Part shown: positions 1 through 10,734 of the stretch, piece by piece
How the letters are laid out: every line of letters starts with the position of its first letter
Position numbering within the stretch: the stretch's first letter is position 1
Assembly: GCA_930367205.1 (NCBI GenBank)
Contig: OV884015.1
Coordinates: 80,801,341 to 80,865,340, forward strand
Length of the DNA: 64,000 bases
Direction: 5' to 3'
From: Acanthosoma haemorrhoidale
Lineage: Eukaryota > Arthropoda > Insecta > Hemiptera > Acanthosomatidae
Notes under the pieces: model-generated
Seen by the model: only the letters and a program-made list of their open reading frames with translations
Databases searched by the model: none
Told to the model about the DNA's origin: nothing
Program-made: the position numbers and the translations under genes

Positions 1-79
1 GTGTAATTTTCTCTTTTCAAAAGGGAAAAAGCCCGCCACTTACTAGTTACAAAGTAGGAACGGAGGAAAAATCACCAGC

Positions 80-520
80 CAACAACCTAGTATATCTGGG
101 AATTAAAATGGACAGACACCTCCATTTTGGTAACCATTTTACGAAGAAGTTGAAGCATACTCGCACGAAGTCTTACCGGCTTAAGCATTTATTGACTTCT
201 CCCAATCTATCACTGCGTCTCAAGCTATTGATCTACAAGAGCATACTAAGGCCTACTCTGCTGTATGATGCACCGCTATTTCGTTATCTGACGTATACGA
301 CAGCTCGGCGACTCTAACAATTCCAAAACGGTATACTGATGAAAGTGGTCAGAGGTACTTCATTCGAGCAGCGAAGAAACAGTGAGCTTCATGAGATATT
401 TGAGCTGCCTACGGTGGATGAATTCATTCAACGTAGACATATCAAATTTTTCGACTCCTTGCAATACTTAACAAATCCGGTGTTTAACACTATAACCCCC
501 GCTCCGTTCTCCCATTGATG
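80..520 (+). pseudogene. RT C-terminal remnant, family B LINE
   Basis: Broken 3' end of a LINE ORF2. An open segment at 108-317 contains LKLLIYKSILRPTLLYDAPL, the typical post-palm thumb of Jockey-type RTs (usually ...YK...RP.L.YG.P.W). After a stop near 315 the same protein continues with a segment ending in a PVFNT motif around 480. That motif is shared with the other two family B copies, so this stretch was coding when the family was active. The catalytic palm is outside the window. I assign it to the Jockey superfamily from the motif pattern only. Confidence 0.65.
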
Positions 521-605
521 GCAGGACGCTTTCGCGGCTGGAACACTTTAGTCTTAGGTTCTAGGTATAGGTTTTAGTCTTTTTAGTTTCCCGGTTGTAA
601 GCTGA

Positions 606-623
606 AGGTGAGCCTCATCACCT
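606..623 (+). other. 3' UTR stem-loop of family B LINE
   Basis: AGGTGA (606-611), loop GCCTCA, TCACCT (618-623). The same hairpin with a longer stem occurs at 37511-37532 in another family B copy, so it is a conserved 3' UTR feature. LINE 3' hairpins can serve as recognition sites for the element's own reverse transcriptase; that role here is inference. Confidence 0.55.
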
Positions 624-636
624 AGTGTGTGTATGT

Positions 637-934
637 GACTATGGACTTTTAACTTCAAAAAGAATGTATTATATTTATGCACTTCTTCAAATGCATCTGT
701 GTATGTAGGAAGAGGAGAAATATATAAACCATAAATTATTTATTTATTTATTTTGTTCATTGTAATTTTTCAATAAAGAGGTTTTGACTATGGACTTTTA
801 ACTTCAAAAAGAATGTACTATATTTATGCACTTCTTCAAATGCATCTGTGTATGCAGGAAGAGGAGAAATATATAAACCATAAATTATTTATTTATTTAT
901 TTTATTCATTGTAATTTTTCAATAAAGAGGTTTT
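637..934 (+). repeat. 149-bp tandem duplication in LINE 3' UTR
   Basis: Two adjacent units, 637-785 and 786-934, differ at only about three positions (for example tattatat/tactatat and tgtagg/tgcagg). Each starts gactatggacttttaac and ends AATAAAGAGGTTTT, so the element carries two poly(A)-signal blocks. Near identity suggests a recent duplication or a repeated-3'-end subfamily. Confidence 0.9.
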
Positions 935-1049
935 GATATAAAAAAACCAAAAAAAAAAACTGAAGATTCAATTGGGCTCCATTGGAGCTTTCGGACTGGA
1001 ACCCGTAGTTTCATTGGAGTTTAAATATATATTTAAGCAATACCCCTAC

Positions 1050-1386
1050 TTTCTTAAGTTTTTCTACCTTTAGTCCGGTGTTGTCAGCCTCCACACCTTC
1101 CCTTTGGAGTTATGTGGCTTCCGCCCCGCTAAGACTAGCCCTTCCGTAAGCAACAGCTTCTGGGACACCACACATTTCTCACACTCCAAAAAGAGGTGTA
1201 CTTCCTCTGCAGAACACAGTTCACTGTCGGGACACACCACATATCTAGAAATGGATTCAGATAGATCAATGATGGTACCCGTAACCAACTAGTTGCTATG
1301 GTCATAGACTATCTAACTCTTTCTCTGCGGGTAGCATCTGTAAGACTTCCCTTGTGACGGCTTGGCAACGGTGACATGGTCCGACA
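1050..1386 (+). mobile_element. LTR fragment (family C)
   Basis: The segment after ttttAGTCCGGTGTTGTCAG matches the R/U5 region of the solo LTRs at 27388 and 48426 (read on their minus strand) and the plus-strand fragments at 33190 and 54430. An upstream TTTAAATATATATTTAAG (about 1018-1036) sits where those LTRs have a TATA box. The fragment shares GGATTCAGATAGA-like sequence with the 54430 copy. It seems to end at CCGACA (1386), matching the LTR end ...CGACA. The 5' boundary is unclear and no duplication was found. A minus-strand reading frame here with a cysteine-rich look (1070-1288) is antisense to the LTR and is not called as a gene. Confidence 0.55.
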
Positions 1387-3104
1387 TGTGCCTCACTAGC
1401 CATATGTACCATACATAGAAGAGCTAATGTTTAGGTTGGGCCGTCACCATTGTTGATATGAGGGAAGTCTTGATGCTCCTGGGGATAAACAAAGGGTTAA
1501 TGGCCATTGATCTTGAGAATGGCTTAGTGACGAGTGACATCTTTGATCTATCTGACTATACTTAGCCAAGCGGTAGCCAATGAAAAATTCGTTGTTTTTT
1601 TTTTGGCCAATCAAAACTGGTTTAATTGTCTGCAACAGTGACCCGGCACTCCTAGCGGTGGCCTGGGAACTAATCGTATCTCGCTCTTTATTAAGTTGAA
1701 TCATTATTTAAAGAGTTTGGTTTTACCGTAGTACAATATTTACATTATTTAAATCAGACAGAGTATTATTATATTACATTATAATGTTTGCCTTGATATA
1801 TCAGATTATAGAAAATCTTAATCTTGTCCGTAAAAAGGTTGGCACAACAGTTCATTGAACAGTTCGTATGATTTTGCGTCGTTGAGATATTGATTCCATG
1901 CAAGGCAGCAATTCCGATAGTTTTCGTTAATTATTTTCGTACTTTGTCATAATTACTACATTAAAAATAATGTTTTTCTCTTGGAGCTTGATAAATATGA
2001 TTCTTGATGAAGTTTCATATTGTAAAAACAAATTCTGTCCAACCGGCTCAATATATCAGACGAATTCAAGAACATCGATAGAATAATAAACTGGGTCTTT
2101 CATATAATTACAAATTAATAGTTTTAATTTTGTTTTCGTGATTCTTCGTAAGCGTAAAAAAATTCCCTAGCAAAATTTCGTAATTAAACTTTGTCCATTA
2201 ACGAAGTAATTAAAACTTGCAACAGTATTTAATTAAAGCTTTGTATCGGAGTAACTTACACTGCTGGTCTAACGTGAATAGACATGCAGGATGATTACAC
2301 AATTCCATACTTAAAAACCAAAAAATTACAAGGGATAAACCCTGATAAATGATTTTTGAAGATATAACTTCTCTGCTACTAAGTGTTGGAAGAGAGGCTC
2401 ACTAACATATACGTGCAAAATGAGATGATTTTTGTTGATTCAAATGAAAGCTGTCACGACTTAAGTCATACGATGTCATTGGAATAGTAAAAGATATATT
2501 TTAGCAATACATTTTTGAACATCAACATATACATAATGAAATAAAAAAGGTACTGAGGTATTGTTACAATGCTCAAGTTGCATAATTCATCGTAACAGAC
2601 GTAATCTGTCCTCAAGTAACTAACATGAATTAGTTTACAATGTAATTTGAACGTGTGGGTAAAACCATGATTTACAAAAAACTGTTACAAATTTTATAAA
2701 CTAGCGTAAATTTGAAACCAATGAATGCCACCATTTTAAATGAATCAACATCGCAGCTTAATAAACTGTTGATAGATTTAAGCAACATAAATGATATACC
2801 TATCTGTACAATTATTTGAAATCGACATCTTAATACAGAAAGTTGTTGACAGTTGGCTTTTACTGCAATGTACAAAGTATAGATCGTATTTATTTATGGA
2901 GAAGTGAATAATTTTGTAGGTTTATTCGTAACTTACGTTCTGTTTTTGAATAGTTATATATAATTTCGATGATTTCACTATTCTGCTTTTATTTATATTT
3001 TCCCATTTATTATAATTGATCCATATCGTTTATTCCTTGTTTCTTGTCCTTTTTAAAGGTATATAAAATTACTTTATATATATTTTTGTTTCTTTATAGC
3101 CGCT
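1387..3104. other. No gene recognised
   Basis: A+T-rich unique-looking DNA with many in-frame stops in all frames. No transposon motif, splice-bounded exon or RNA gene is visible. Confidence 0.6.
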
Positions 3105-3640
3105 TTAAAATTACAGGTAATTATATACAATTATAGTTCCTCAGGCGAATCTATTAACAAATTAATTTTGTATTTCCTGTAGCGTCGCTATATTATATAC
3201 AGGTTTTGCTATTTTATAAAAATTATATAATGGAATAATCAGTTATAATGATACACATTATACGTGACTGGACTTAACTGACTAATAAAGGTGTGAGCCC
3301 CATTACCTTTTTGATCAAACTTACAAAAACTAACTTACATACTAATTCATAACCTAATTTTTCACCGACAGTCTGTTGCCATCGATGTGGGAGGGGTGGT
3401 GGGGTCATAGTGTTAAACACTGGGTTGGTTAGGTGCTCCAACGTGTCAAGAAACTTGATGTGTCTCCGGCGGATGAACTCACCCGGTGGGTCGGTACGGC
3501 CAAGCAACGGGTGCAGGTCAGCGTTCTTTAGCCTCTCGAGAGAGGTATGTTGGACAACTTTTGCATGATCCCATTCTGGAAATGTTGGAGACCTTTGGCT
3601 GTATTATCAGTCAAGTGGATCTTTGACACCTGTGTATTTG
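3105..3640 (-). mobile_element. Family B LINE, 5'-truncated copy
   Basis: Read on the minus strand this copy matches 37147-37725. It has the C-terminal ORF2 tail with FIRRRHIKFLDTLEHLTNPV (open at 3274-3507), then a 3' UTR containing gatcaaaaagg, a hairpin, cctttattagtcag and a final aaagcggctataaagaaac tail. The family ORF2 stop is replaced by read-on into the 3' UTR, so the frame is not reliable at its end. The 5' truncation lies between about 3615 and 3645, where similarity to the 37147 copy fades. No convincing target-site duplication was found. The hairpin loop is inverted relative to the other copies. Confidence 0.7.
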
Positions 3641-6600
3641 GAGACCTAATGTTTAGATATCGAATCCACTCAAACTGCGTATACATTTCAATCTTCTTCT
3701 CCCAAATGACTCTTGCTTTATTTCGATAAATCGAAAATTGCGACCGTACCTATATTCCTGTGGTAGGAACGCTGACTTCTGATGCTCACGAGCCGAGTTG
3801 ATCCCTGGCTTTCCTTGGATATTTTCTTCGGAGGATGTGTCTGCAAGGAGGATGATAGTTACTTGAGTATAGAAGTAGCGAATCTGGTTTATAAAAATCG
3901 AATTTAAGCTGAGAGGTAACACGAAGTGTTGACAACAATAGCACTTCAGTGACCCCTAACCACCTTTGATCGGCCCAGCCACTTTAGAAGCCGTTGAGCT
4001 ATGGCTAATTTAAAAAAATTAGATTGAAGAAACGCTTAATTAGAAGTATTTTTTGTTTATTAGTATTTATAACAAAAATACGAATAAATTTTTATTCGCA
4101 TTTATGTTAGATTTTATTGGGAAATACCTTCATTAGAAAGAAGCTATAAGTGGCTACAAATATTGTTTATTTTAGCGAAAAAATTGTCGTTTTGTTTAAA
4201 AGGGGGGTCCTTAATTAGCATATGACAACCAGCTTTTTTTTTTCATATTTCGCTCAGATACAATATAAAACATGTCTATTATATTATAAAGAAAAATAAA
4301 TTGAAAAAAAAAAAAGAGGAAGACAACTTCACTACAAAAGCTATTAACAAAGTTCGGACTTCCACTGATCGATTCTTTCATCATCCTCCCTGCCTAAATT
4401 GCCGTTTGATGGGTTAGCAACACTGGCAAAGCGCGCTGAAAACTGAAATTCTAACTTGAACCTACTGCGGATTATGTGAGTTTGCCAGCATAATCTCAAT
4501 AACAGCCGAACTCTCCTGCCATTAATTTTCTTCTCGGAGGCTATTCATCATCATCAGTGGTTCAGTTCATTTTATCCATCTTGAGTCTTGCCCTTCTGTA
4601 ATTCTTTCACTAATAAGCTTTATAGTTACTAATATTTACAAACAGTTTCTTAATCTTTTGCTAGTACAATTATAGCATGATTCTCCTAATGATAATCATA
4701 AAGGCATACGTTTGTTCTAGTGTCCATTTTAACGTGAGCTGAATTAATACTAAAAAAAAATTGTTTGTACTTACTGCAATATTTAATTGGTGCCTAGGCT
4801 GTTCAGTTGTAAAGAACATACGCCCCGAAGGGCGTCAAGGCGCAGGCTGACCGCTAAGTAAAGTCTCCAGCGTCAAAACACATTCAGCCCTTTCAATATT
4901 TGAAATACTTTAGATATGAGTATTACAAAAAGAAAATATGTTTGATCAGGGGTAATAATTTTTTATACTTTGTCATCACTAAAGGTATATGTATCGTGGG
5001 AGATAGATAATAAAAAAGCGTGTAATCATACCCACAATTAATCATTAGAGAATACAGTGATAACTCTTATTAAGTCCAGCTACTGGCATGATAAAACATT
5101 ACAATGAAGAAATGTGTTTCAGATAAATAACAAATATGTAATACAAATAAATAACACAATTTGTAAAGAACTATATACACTATATATATATATATACAAC
5201 TAGATTTTTTAAAATAAATCTATAGATTAAGAAAAATAACGCAACACCTAGGAATATGCATGGGAGATTTAATATTTATGCTCTACTAACAGAGAATATC
5301 AAAATGAAACTATTTTTATTACACTGAAAAATATTTTTTTCCTTGCATTCAAATTCGTTAATTTCCTTAATGTGTTAATGAGTGTTGGTTTGAATGTATG
5401 AAATGTCATTTTTTTTTTTAAGCTGAGTCTGATTCGATTCGTTCATTGCTTAGAAGGTTTTTTTTTGTTGCTGTTCGTAAGTGACGTTTTATTTCTCAAG
5501 TGCTGCCCTATTAGGGGTGTTATTTTATGCCACAGCAGTTTTCTTTCGATTGGAGTTCTCCGTCTCGAGCAATTTTCAGCTGCGCGCATTCGAGCTTGTT
5601 AAATCCAACTCTTTAGCAGTTCTATGTTATTTTTCTTCCTCGTTATTTCTGATTGAGCAGCTTTTTCTTTTAATTTATGCATTATATTTTCATCATCTAT
5701 GGTTCTTGTCCTATTTGCATAGTTAGACTAAAATTATTTTTGGGTTCACGTCTGTTAATTACATTTCGCCTGGACTAGGAACGAGTTAAATTTTCATAAG
5801 GTTAATTCCTGTTTATGGGCTTTGGTTAAGTTAGTATCATCCAATTTTGTTCCCCCACAAGCAAAAAACTTAGATAATGGTAACACTTTCCCGACACAGT
5901 GTAGATCATACTTGTTACGATACGTGTGCTGGTTTCGGGTTAAGATGTTATTCTTCAATGACTCTGACAACCATTTTTTCATTTTTTAGAAGCACTAGTG
6001 CTTTCAATAGCTCACCCTTCCATTGCCAAGTGTCAATGGTGTGGGAGAGCTGGGCGGTGTCTGATCTCTGGTAGGATTTACATTGGCAGCAAGCGTTAGG
6101 ATGTATAATAAATAAATTTGTTCTGTCATTCGTTGTTGTTGAGGAAAACGATGTAAGTTTATTTTCCGTAAAAAATCATGATCTTATACCCTGTAGTTGT
6201 TACTATGAGAATAATCAATATGTTGCCTTGAAAGATAAACTAAACTAAGACTAATAGACAAGATGAAGAGTTTGTTGCCAGCATTAGTAACATTCTGAGC
6301 TATTGGGAATGGCTGCTGAATGCGCTTGTGAAAGAGAACTAAAAACTTTTGGGACGGCAAAATTTACTTAGCTAAATTTTCGGTTTGGAGAACTATATTT
6401 TATTTGTTGGTCCGCTAAATAGATTCACCATTCTCACAATAGCTAGCAAATGATGTCAACATGCTGCTTATGGACAATGAGATTGAATAGGCACTTCCTT
6501 TTGAACCAATGTATATAGGAGAGCTCTATTGAAGGAGGATATTTAAACAAACAGAGATAATTTAGCAAAGGGATGATGAACACCCCCAGCGCTCTGCCAG

Positions 6601-6814
6601 TGAAAGTTGCCAAAAACCGCAGACCGCCAGGCCACTAAGCCGTACGTGGCTGCGGTTTATAAAATTATACAGTTAATTACACTCCAGGAGCGTAAATCAT
6701 TCAGAGATGCAAGGCCAAAAATATTAAAGTATTCTGTCAAAGTATTACCAACGGGAACTAATTATAGAGCTAAGCTACGAGAAACTAAGCTACGTCGAAA
6801 TAATGTATTAATTT
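3641..6814. other. No gene recognised; A+T-rich, small (TA)n tract
   Basis: Includes a short TA-repeat near 5182-5200 and several poly(T)/poly(A) runs. Open segments such as 5481-5726 and 6607-6876 are low-complexity or hydrophobic by composition and show no family motif, so they are not called. Confidence 0.55.
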
Positions 6815-7285
6815 ATTTTTTTTTAATTTCAATTCTTTATTGTGATAAAATTACAATCTGCCTTATTGGGAACTAGGTAATTGTGCTCAATGTTCTCATT
6901 CATACCATATTTACAATTCTTCATTCACCTGCTCATTCATACAGCATTTAAAAACAACCAAAAGAGCTCGCAAATGGCTGTCACCCCTCTCACATGTGAA
7001 AGAGGATGCTAAGACCTGGAAAGTCCCCCACTCTCCTTCATCAGCCATGTCACCGAATAAGAGCCAGTGGAGGCTGACCTAGAGCGCAAGAGCCACATAC
7101 GCCCAGGACATAATTGGAGAAACTGGCCATTGCCAGGACTCGTACCACTGTCACGTATTTATACCAGGTTGCCCGGCCCCACTGCCGCTTAGTCTCCGAG
7201 GAGGATTATAGGGATGTGTAAAGGCTGTACTAAGAGATTGGGTTAGTTGGATAAGTTTCGATCGAATTTCATGAACTTGAAAGAA
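6815..7285 (-). mobile_element. Family A LINE 3' fragment
   Basis: The minus strand matches the ORF2 end and 3' UTR of the full-length element at 14228-18976. The 3' end is ...ggcagattgtaattttatcacaataaagaattgaaatt followed by an A-run (poly(T) on the plus strand, 6815-6824). Two units of the 37-bp 3' UTR repeat (tcattcatac...) are present. The copy is 5'-truncated at about 7285, just inside ORF2. It belongs to the subfamily with 'attttatcacaataaag' rather than 'attattgcacaataaag' before the tail. Confidence 0.8.
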
Positions 7286-7453
7286 TATATTACTAAAATT
7301 GTTATTTCATTTTAATGGAGGGAAATAAATAAATCGTGGAAAAAATTAATAGGACACGTGCGTCTATCATTATAAAAGGTCACAAGCTGTGATTTTTTGG
7401 GGAATAGACGAGACTCGGAAAAAAGCTTAGATAATGGCCCAGGTGTCGTTCGA

Positions 7454-7525
7454 TATAGGATGGCCTAGTTAGATTGGTGCCTGGCCGGAGATTAGGAGGA
7501 CCTGGGTTCGAATCTCGCCACAGTA
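7454..7525 (+). other. tRNA-like sequence with Pol III A and B boxes
   Basis: TGGCCTAGTTAG (7461-7472) matches the box A consensus and GGTTCGAATCT (7505-7515) matches box B. Their spacing of about 44 nt is that of a tRNA. The T stem forms partly (G-C, G-U, G-C), but the acceptor and anticodon stems do not pair well, so a functional tRNA is unlikely. It is more likely a decayed tRNA or the head of a tRNA-derived SINE. A T-rich stretch follows at about 7527-7550. Confidence 0.45.
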
Positions 7526-7529
7526 ATTT

Positions 7530-9957
7530 TATTTTCCTAGAGTTTTTTTAAACAAAAACCTGTATGTTTTTATCTATGTATCTGCTTTTCTCTGTTCATT
7601 TCGTGATATTTATAAGGACAGTAATATTTACCTTTAAAAATATTGTTTTTCTCTGAATATTAATCAGTAGGGGAATATATTATTTTAGATAACGTTTATT
7701 TACAACACATAATATACCAATAATGTAGAATTTATGGGAATTGACATTCGCCAGGAGAACACTAGGTTTTGTCCAGACTGGCCACATAAGAGAAATTACG
7801 AGTGAAATTGGAAAGAGGTGCTCTTAATTTTTAATTGTTTATGTATGCATGTACCACAACAGGAATCGAACCAAATCCATGGCTCTTCGCCATACAAGAA
7901 ACGTCTAATCAAAGTTTTATAATCTGCAGCCAGTTACATGACAAAAATTTCAAACCCATTCACTACAGCTCGCATGGTTTGATCACGTGTACGAAGCCTG
8001 TTCACTAGTAAAGATAAAGTAGATGTTTGCCTGATTTATTGCATGGACCAAACATTTATTTGCGGAAGCACTTTCGTGATTAAACCGAACTTCATGCATT
8101 TACATCATGCAACAGCCTACATAGAGTTTATGGTTACCACTTGATAAACAAACTAGTATACGCCATAGCACTATGATACTGTTGTTTTTGTTTTTTTCCT
8201 TTCCTAGAACTGTTTTTTGTTGTCGTATCAAAAATTACAACAAAAGTACTTAATATTGCTTTCGATAAAAAAAAAATAGATAAAAAGGTCGTGTGGGAAG
8301 AAGTAAGCTTATCTCGATACTAATGGGAAGGGCCAATTTTCTTTAGGCCAAAAAAGGTCAAGTTACTATCGAGTTTGTTACTACTAAGTTACTCTTACCT
8401 TTGTTAAATGTTAGTCTCAAATCCAAGTAAATATCAAACTACAATTTTAATGAGCTCTATGTTCTGAATCTTAAAAAAGCGGTATAAGTTTGTTAAATAA
8501 AACAATTTAAAGGTACATTTATTTAGACGATTACGCATTTGTTCATTGGCCAACAATGGCTAAATTTCTCCTATTATCTTTTTCTACCTTGGGTAGTGGC
8601 AAAGAAGAGTATAACATGGATTTATCAATGATTGAAAATATCAATGACATTATTTCGATGCCAATAAATAAATAAACACGCTAAAGTTGTGTTGTTTCAT
8701 TTTTTTCAATGGTTTGATTAATTAATCAATGAAAAGAAGTTAGGTACCTACCCGGCATTTTGTTTGGCAAATCATTTTGACCTATGATTCCCAACATAAA
8801 TAATAATAAATATATTCATGAACAACACTCAATTCAACACTCATTTCATGAACAACCTTCAAATCAGTATATTGTTTTTAATAATTATAAACTGATAATA
8901 TATAAGTTTGGAATATTGGAAAAACAGCAGAAAGTATGGTTGCAACAAGCGAAGTGTTATGCATAAATAAACAAATTGCTTATGAGCTATAAAAAATTAA
9001 GTGGCATCGATGATTTTCATTTCAAAAACTAATATAGAACTTTCAAAGCAGCTTAACTCAGTGCACTATTTCAAATAGGATTCAATTGGACTTCTCTTCG
9101 CTCGGAGAAGGAGATTTTGAAATAACACAAACTTTTTTCCATTGATCTCATAGCGAATAACACCTGTCGAGTTTAAAAGTTTTTATGTTGGCTCTCCACA
9201 GCAATGAAAACTTTTCTGAATTTTTTTTTAAATCGTTTTTTAACTACTTTTTTTTTTAAAGTGCTTAATAAAGAAATATCAATATGCTTATGAAAGGGTA
9301 AAGCTATTGGGACGCCAGCTGAGCAAAGAATATCTGTAAGAAAAGATACAGATATATGTGACCATCACTCCATCTTTTCTCGTGGGAATTATAATAGAAT
9401 CTAGCATCTGGTGGAATACTGATAAGGATTTCCATGCAATAACTTCTCTTCGGGCTCCCTATCCCGAAATTTGCTTAGAGGACTGCCCAGCGTTGGTTCC
9501 TGGCTTATTGCTTCTTCAGGGTATAGTTTGAAATTTTTTATCTCTCTTTACGAATAATATATTTTATATAGACATTTTGTCCACTTTTTTTTTAACAATT
9601 GAAAAAAATTAGATAACCTAATAACTTTTAGAAAACGTTCATTCATCTTCTTCCTATGATGACAAAGAAACTAGATTCAGAGCTGATTGTCCGTTTCAAT
9701 ACCATTTGAAAAGGTCGATCAATATATTTTATTATTAAATAACTTCCTTACTTTTATTATTTATATCAATATAAGGATACGTCCATGCCAGTCAGGTGAC
9801 TGAAAAACAGAGTTTTATCGGTTGGGTTTAGACGAAATGATGCATACAGTATAATTTTATATTTTTATTTTTATGACACGAACAGGTATAAGGGATTATA
9901 CCTTTTATAAGGGATTTTTCTTTTATAGATAAAAACAGACACATTAACGAATCATAA
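7530..9957. other. No gene recognised
   Basis: A+T-rich DNA. The minus strand near 7862-7874 has another box-B-like GGTTCGATTCC but no good box A at the right distance. The frame at 8784-8966 is asparagine/histidine-rich low complexity. Confidence 0.5.
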
Positions 9958-10734
9958 ATGGCTCTTAACGACTATCATATGACTAAAGAAGACTATGGAC
10001 ACCTACCACACTATAATGATGATCCGACTAATTTAATAACATTCATTAAACCACTAGAAAAAATATTCGACAGTATGTAACGAAACAATCACTAACAGAA
10101 TACATAATGAACAAAGACTTATACAAATAGATTTTTCTAGACTCACTGGTGACGCGCAACAATTATGCATGTATGAAGACTTCCTATCAATAAACGACTT
10201 AAAATTAAATTTAGTAAATTACTTTAAGGACAGTCGGATAAATCAAACCTACAGTATGAAATCTCTCAGATTCACATGTACAGAAACGAACACCCAATTG
10301 ACTTTATAAACAGAATTATCCCATATCAAATTCTAATTCAGAACCGCATAATTATTGGCACCTCTATCTGTAATAAAGAACAAGAAATATTAGCACAAAT
10401 GGTACTAATTGTAGACCACGTTCTTAGAAATTTACCATCAAGACTTAAGGACGCACTCAACCATCTTATCATTAACTACCTGATACAAATGAAAAACGTT
10501 TTGTATAATAACTTATGTAGGATTATAACGGAAGACATGTATCCTCAAGGAAACACTAACAGCAGTTAACAAGAATACCAACCTAGAAAATACTTCAGAC
10601 AAAACAATTATAGGAAAAATGACTATAATGGGCAACAATTTCAACCTCGACAGTACCAAAATAACTATAGACGTAATTTTCAGCAAAACAATGACTTTCA
10701 TGATGGAACTCGTGATCTTTGTCAAGTCAAGTGA
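9958..10734 (+). pseudogene. Gypsy-type (Ty3/Metaviridae) gag relic
   Basis: Remnant of a retrotransposon Gag. It starts at ATG 9958 and runs in three frames: 9958-10080, about 10076-10309, then 10276-10569, with a TAA at 10567 and continuation in the same frame to TGA at 10732. Visible traits are a capsid-like helical region with NEHPIDFINRI (about 10286) and a C-terminal stretch (10570-10720) very rich in N, Q, R and Y. There is no CCHC zinc knuckle, as in many insect gypsy-type Gags, where a basic Q/N-rich tail replaces it. No protease, RT, integrase or LTR is recognisable next to it, so it is an isolated old fragment. Assignment rests on composition and layout, so it is moderate. Confidence 0.5.

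Larger units (their letters stand above)
1..943 (+). mobile_element. Family B Jockey-like LINE, 3' part (cut by window edge)
   Basis: This is the last part of a non-LTR retrotransposon, entering from outside the window. The sense strand encodes the end of the reverse transcriptase thumb (about 80-317) and a C-terminal tail (to about 520). The tail shares the RRRHIKF...LTNPVFNT pattern with the copies at 3105-3640 and 37147-37725. A 3' UTR follows, with a hairpin and two tandem 149-bp blocks each ending in AATAAAG, then an A-rich tail near 934-960. The reading frame is interrupted by a TAA after the thumb segment (about 315), so the copy is dead. The element lies on the plus strand. No target-site duplication can be tested because the 5' end is missing. 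Confidence 0.75.

Noticed and set aside
1070..1288. 72-codon minus-strand frame with a CPDSELCSAEEVHLFLECEKC-like cysteine pattern suggestive of an RT C-terminal finger
   Set aside because: The region belongs to the LTR family whose sense strand is plus here; corresponding antisense sequence in the other copies is not conserved as protein.
5481..5726. 81-codon hydrophobic frame resembling a membrane protein
   Set aside because: Composition is explained by T-rich sequence; no motif, no conservation evidence.
7454..7525. Functional tRNA gene
   Set aside because: Boxes fit but acceptor and anticodon stems do not pair.
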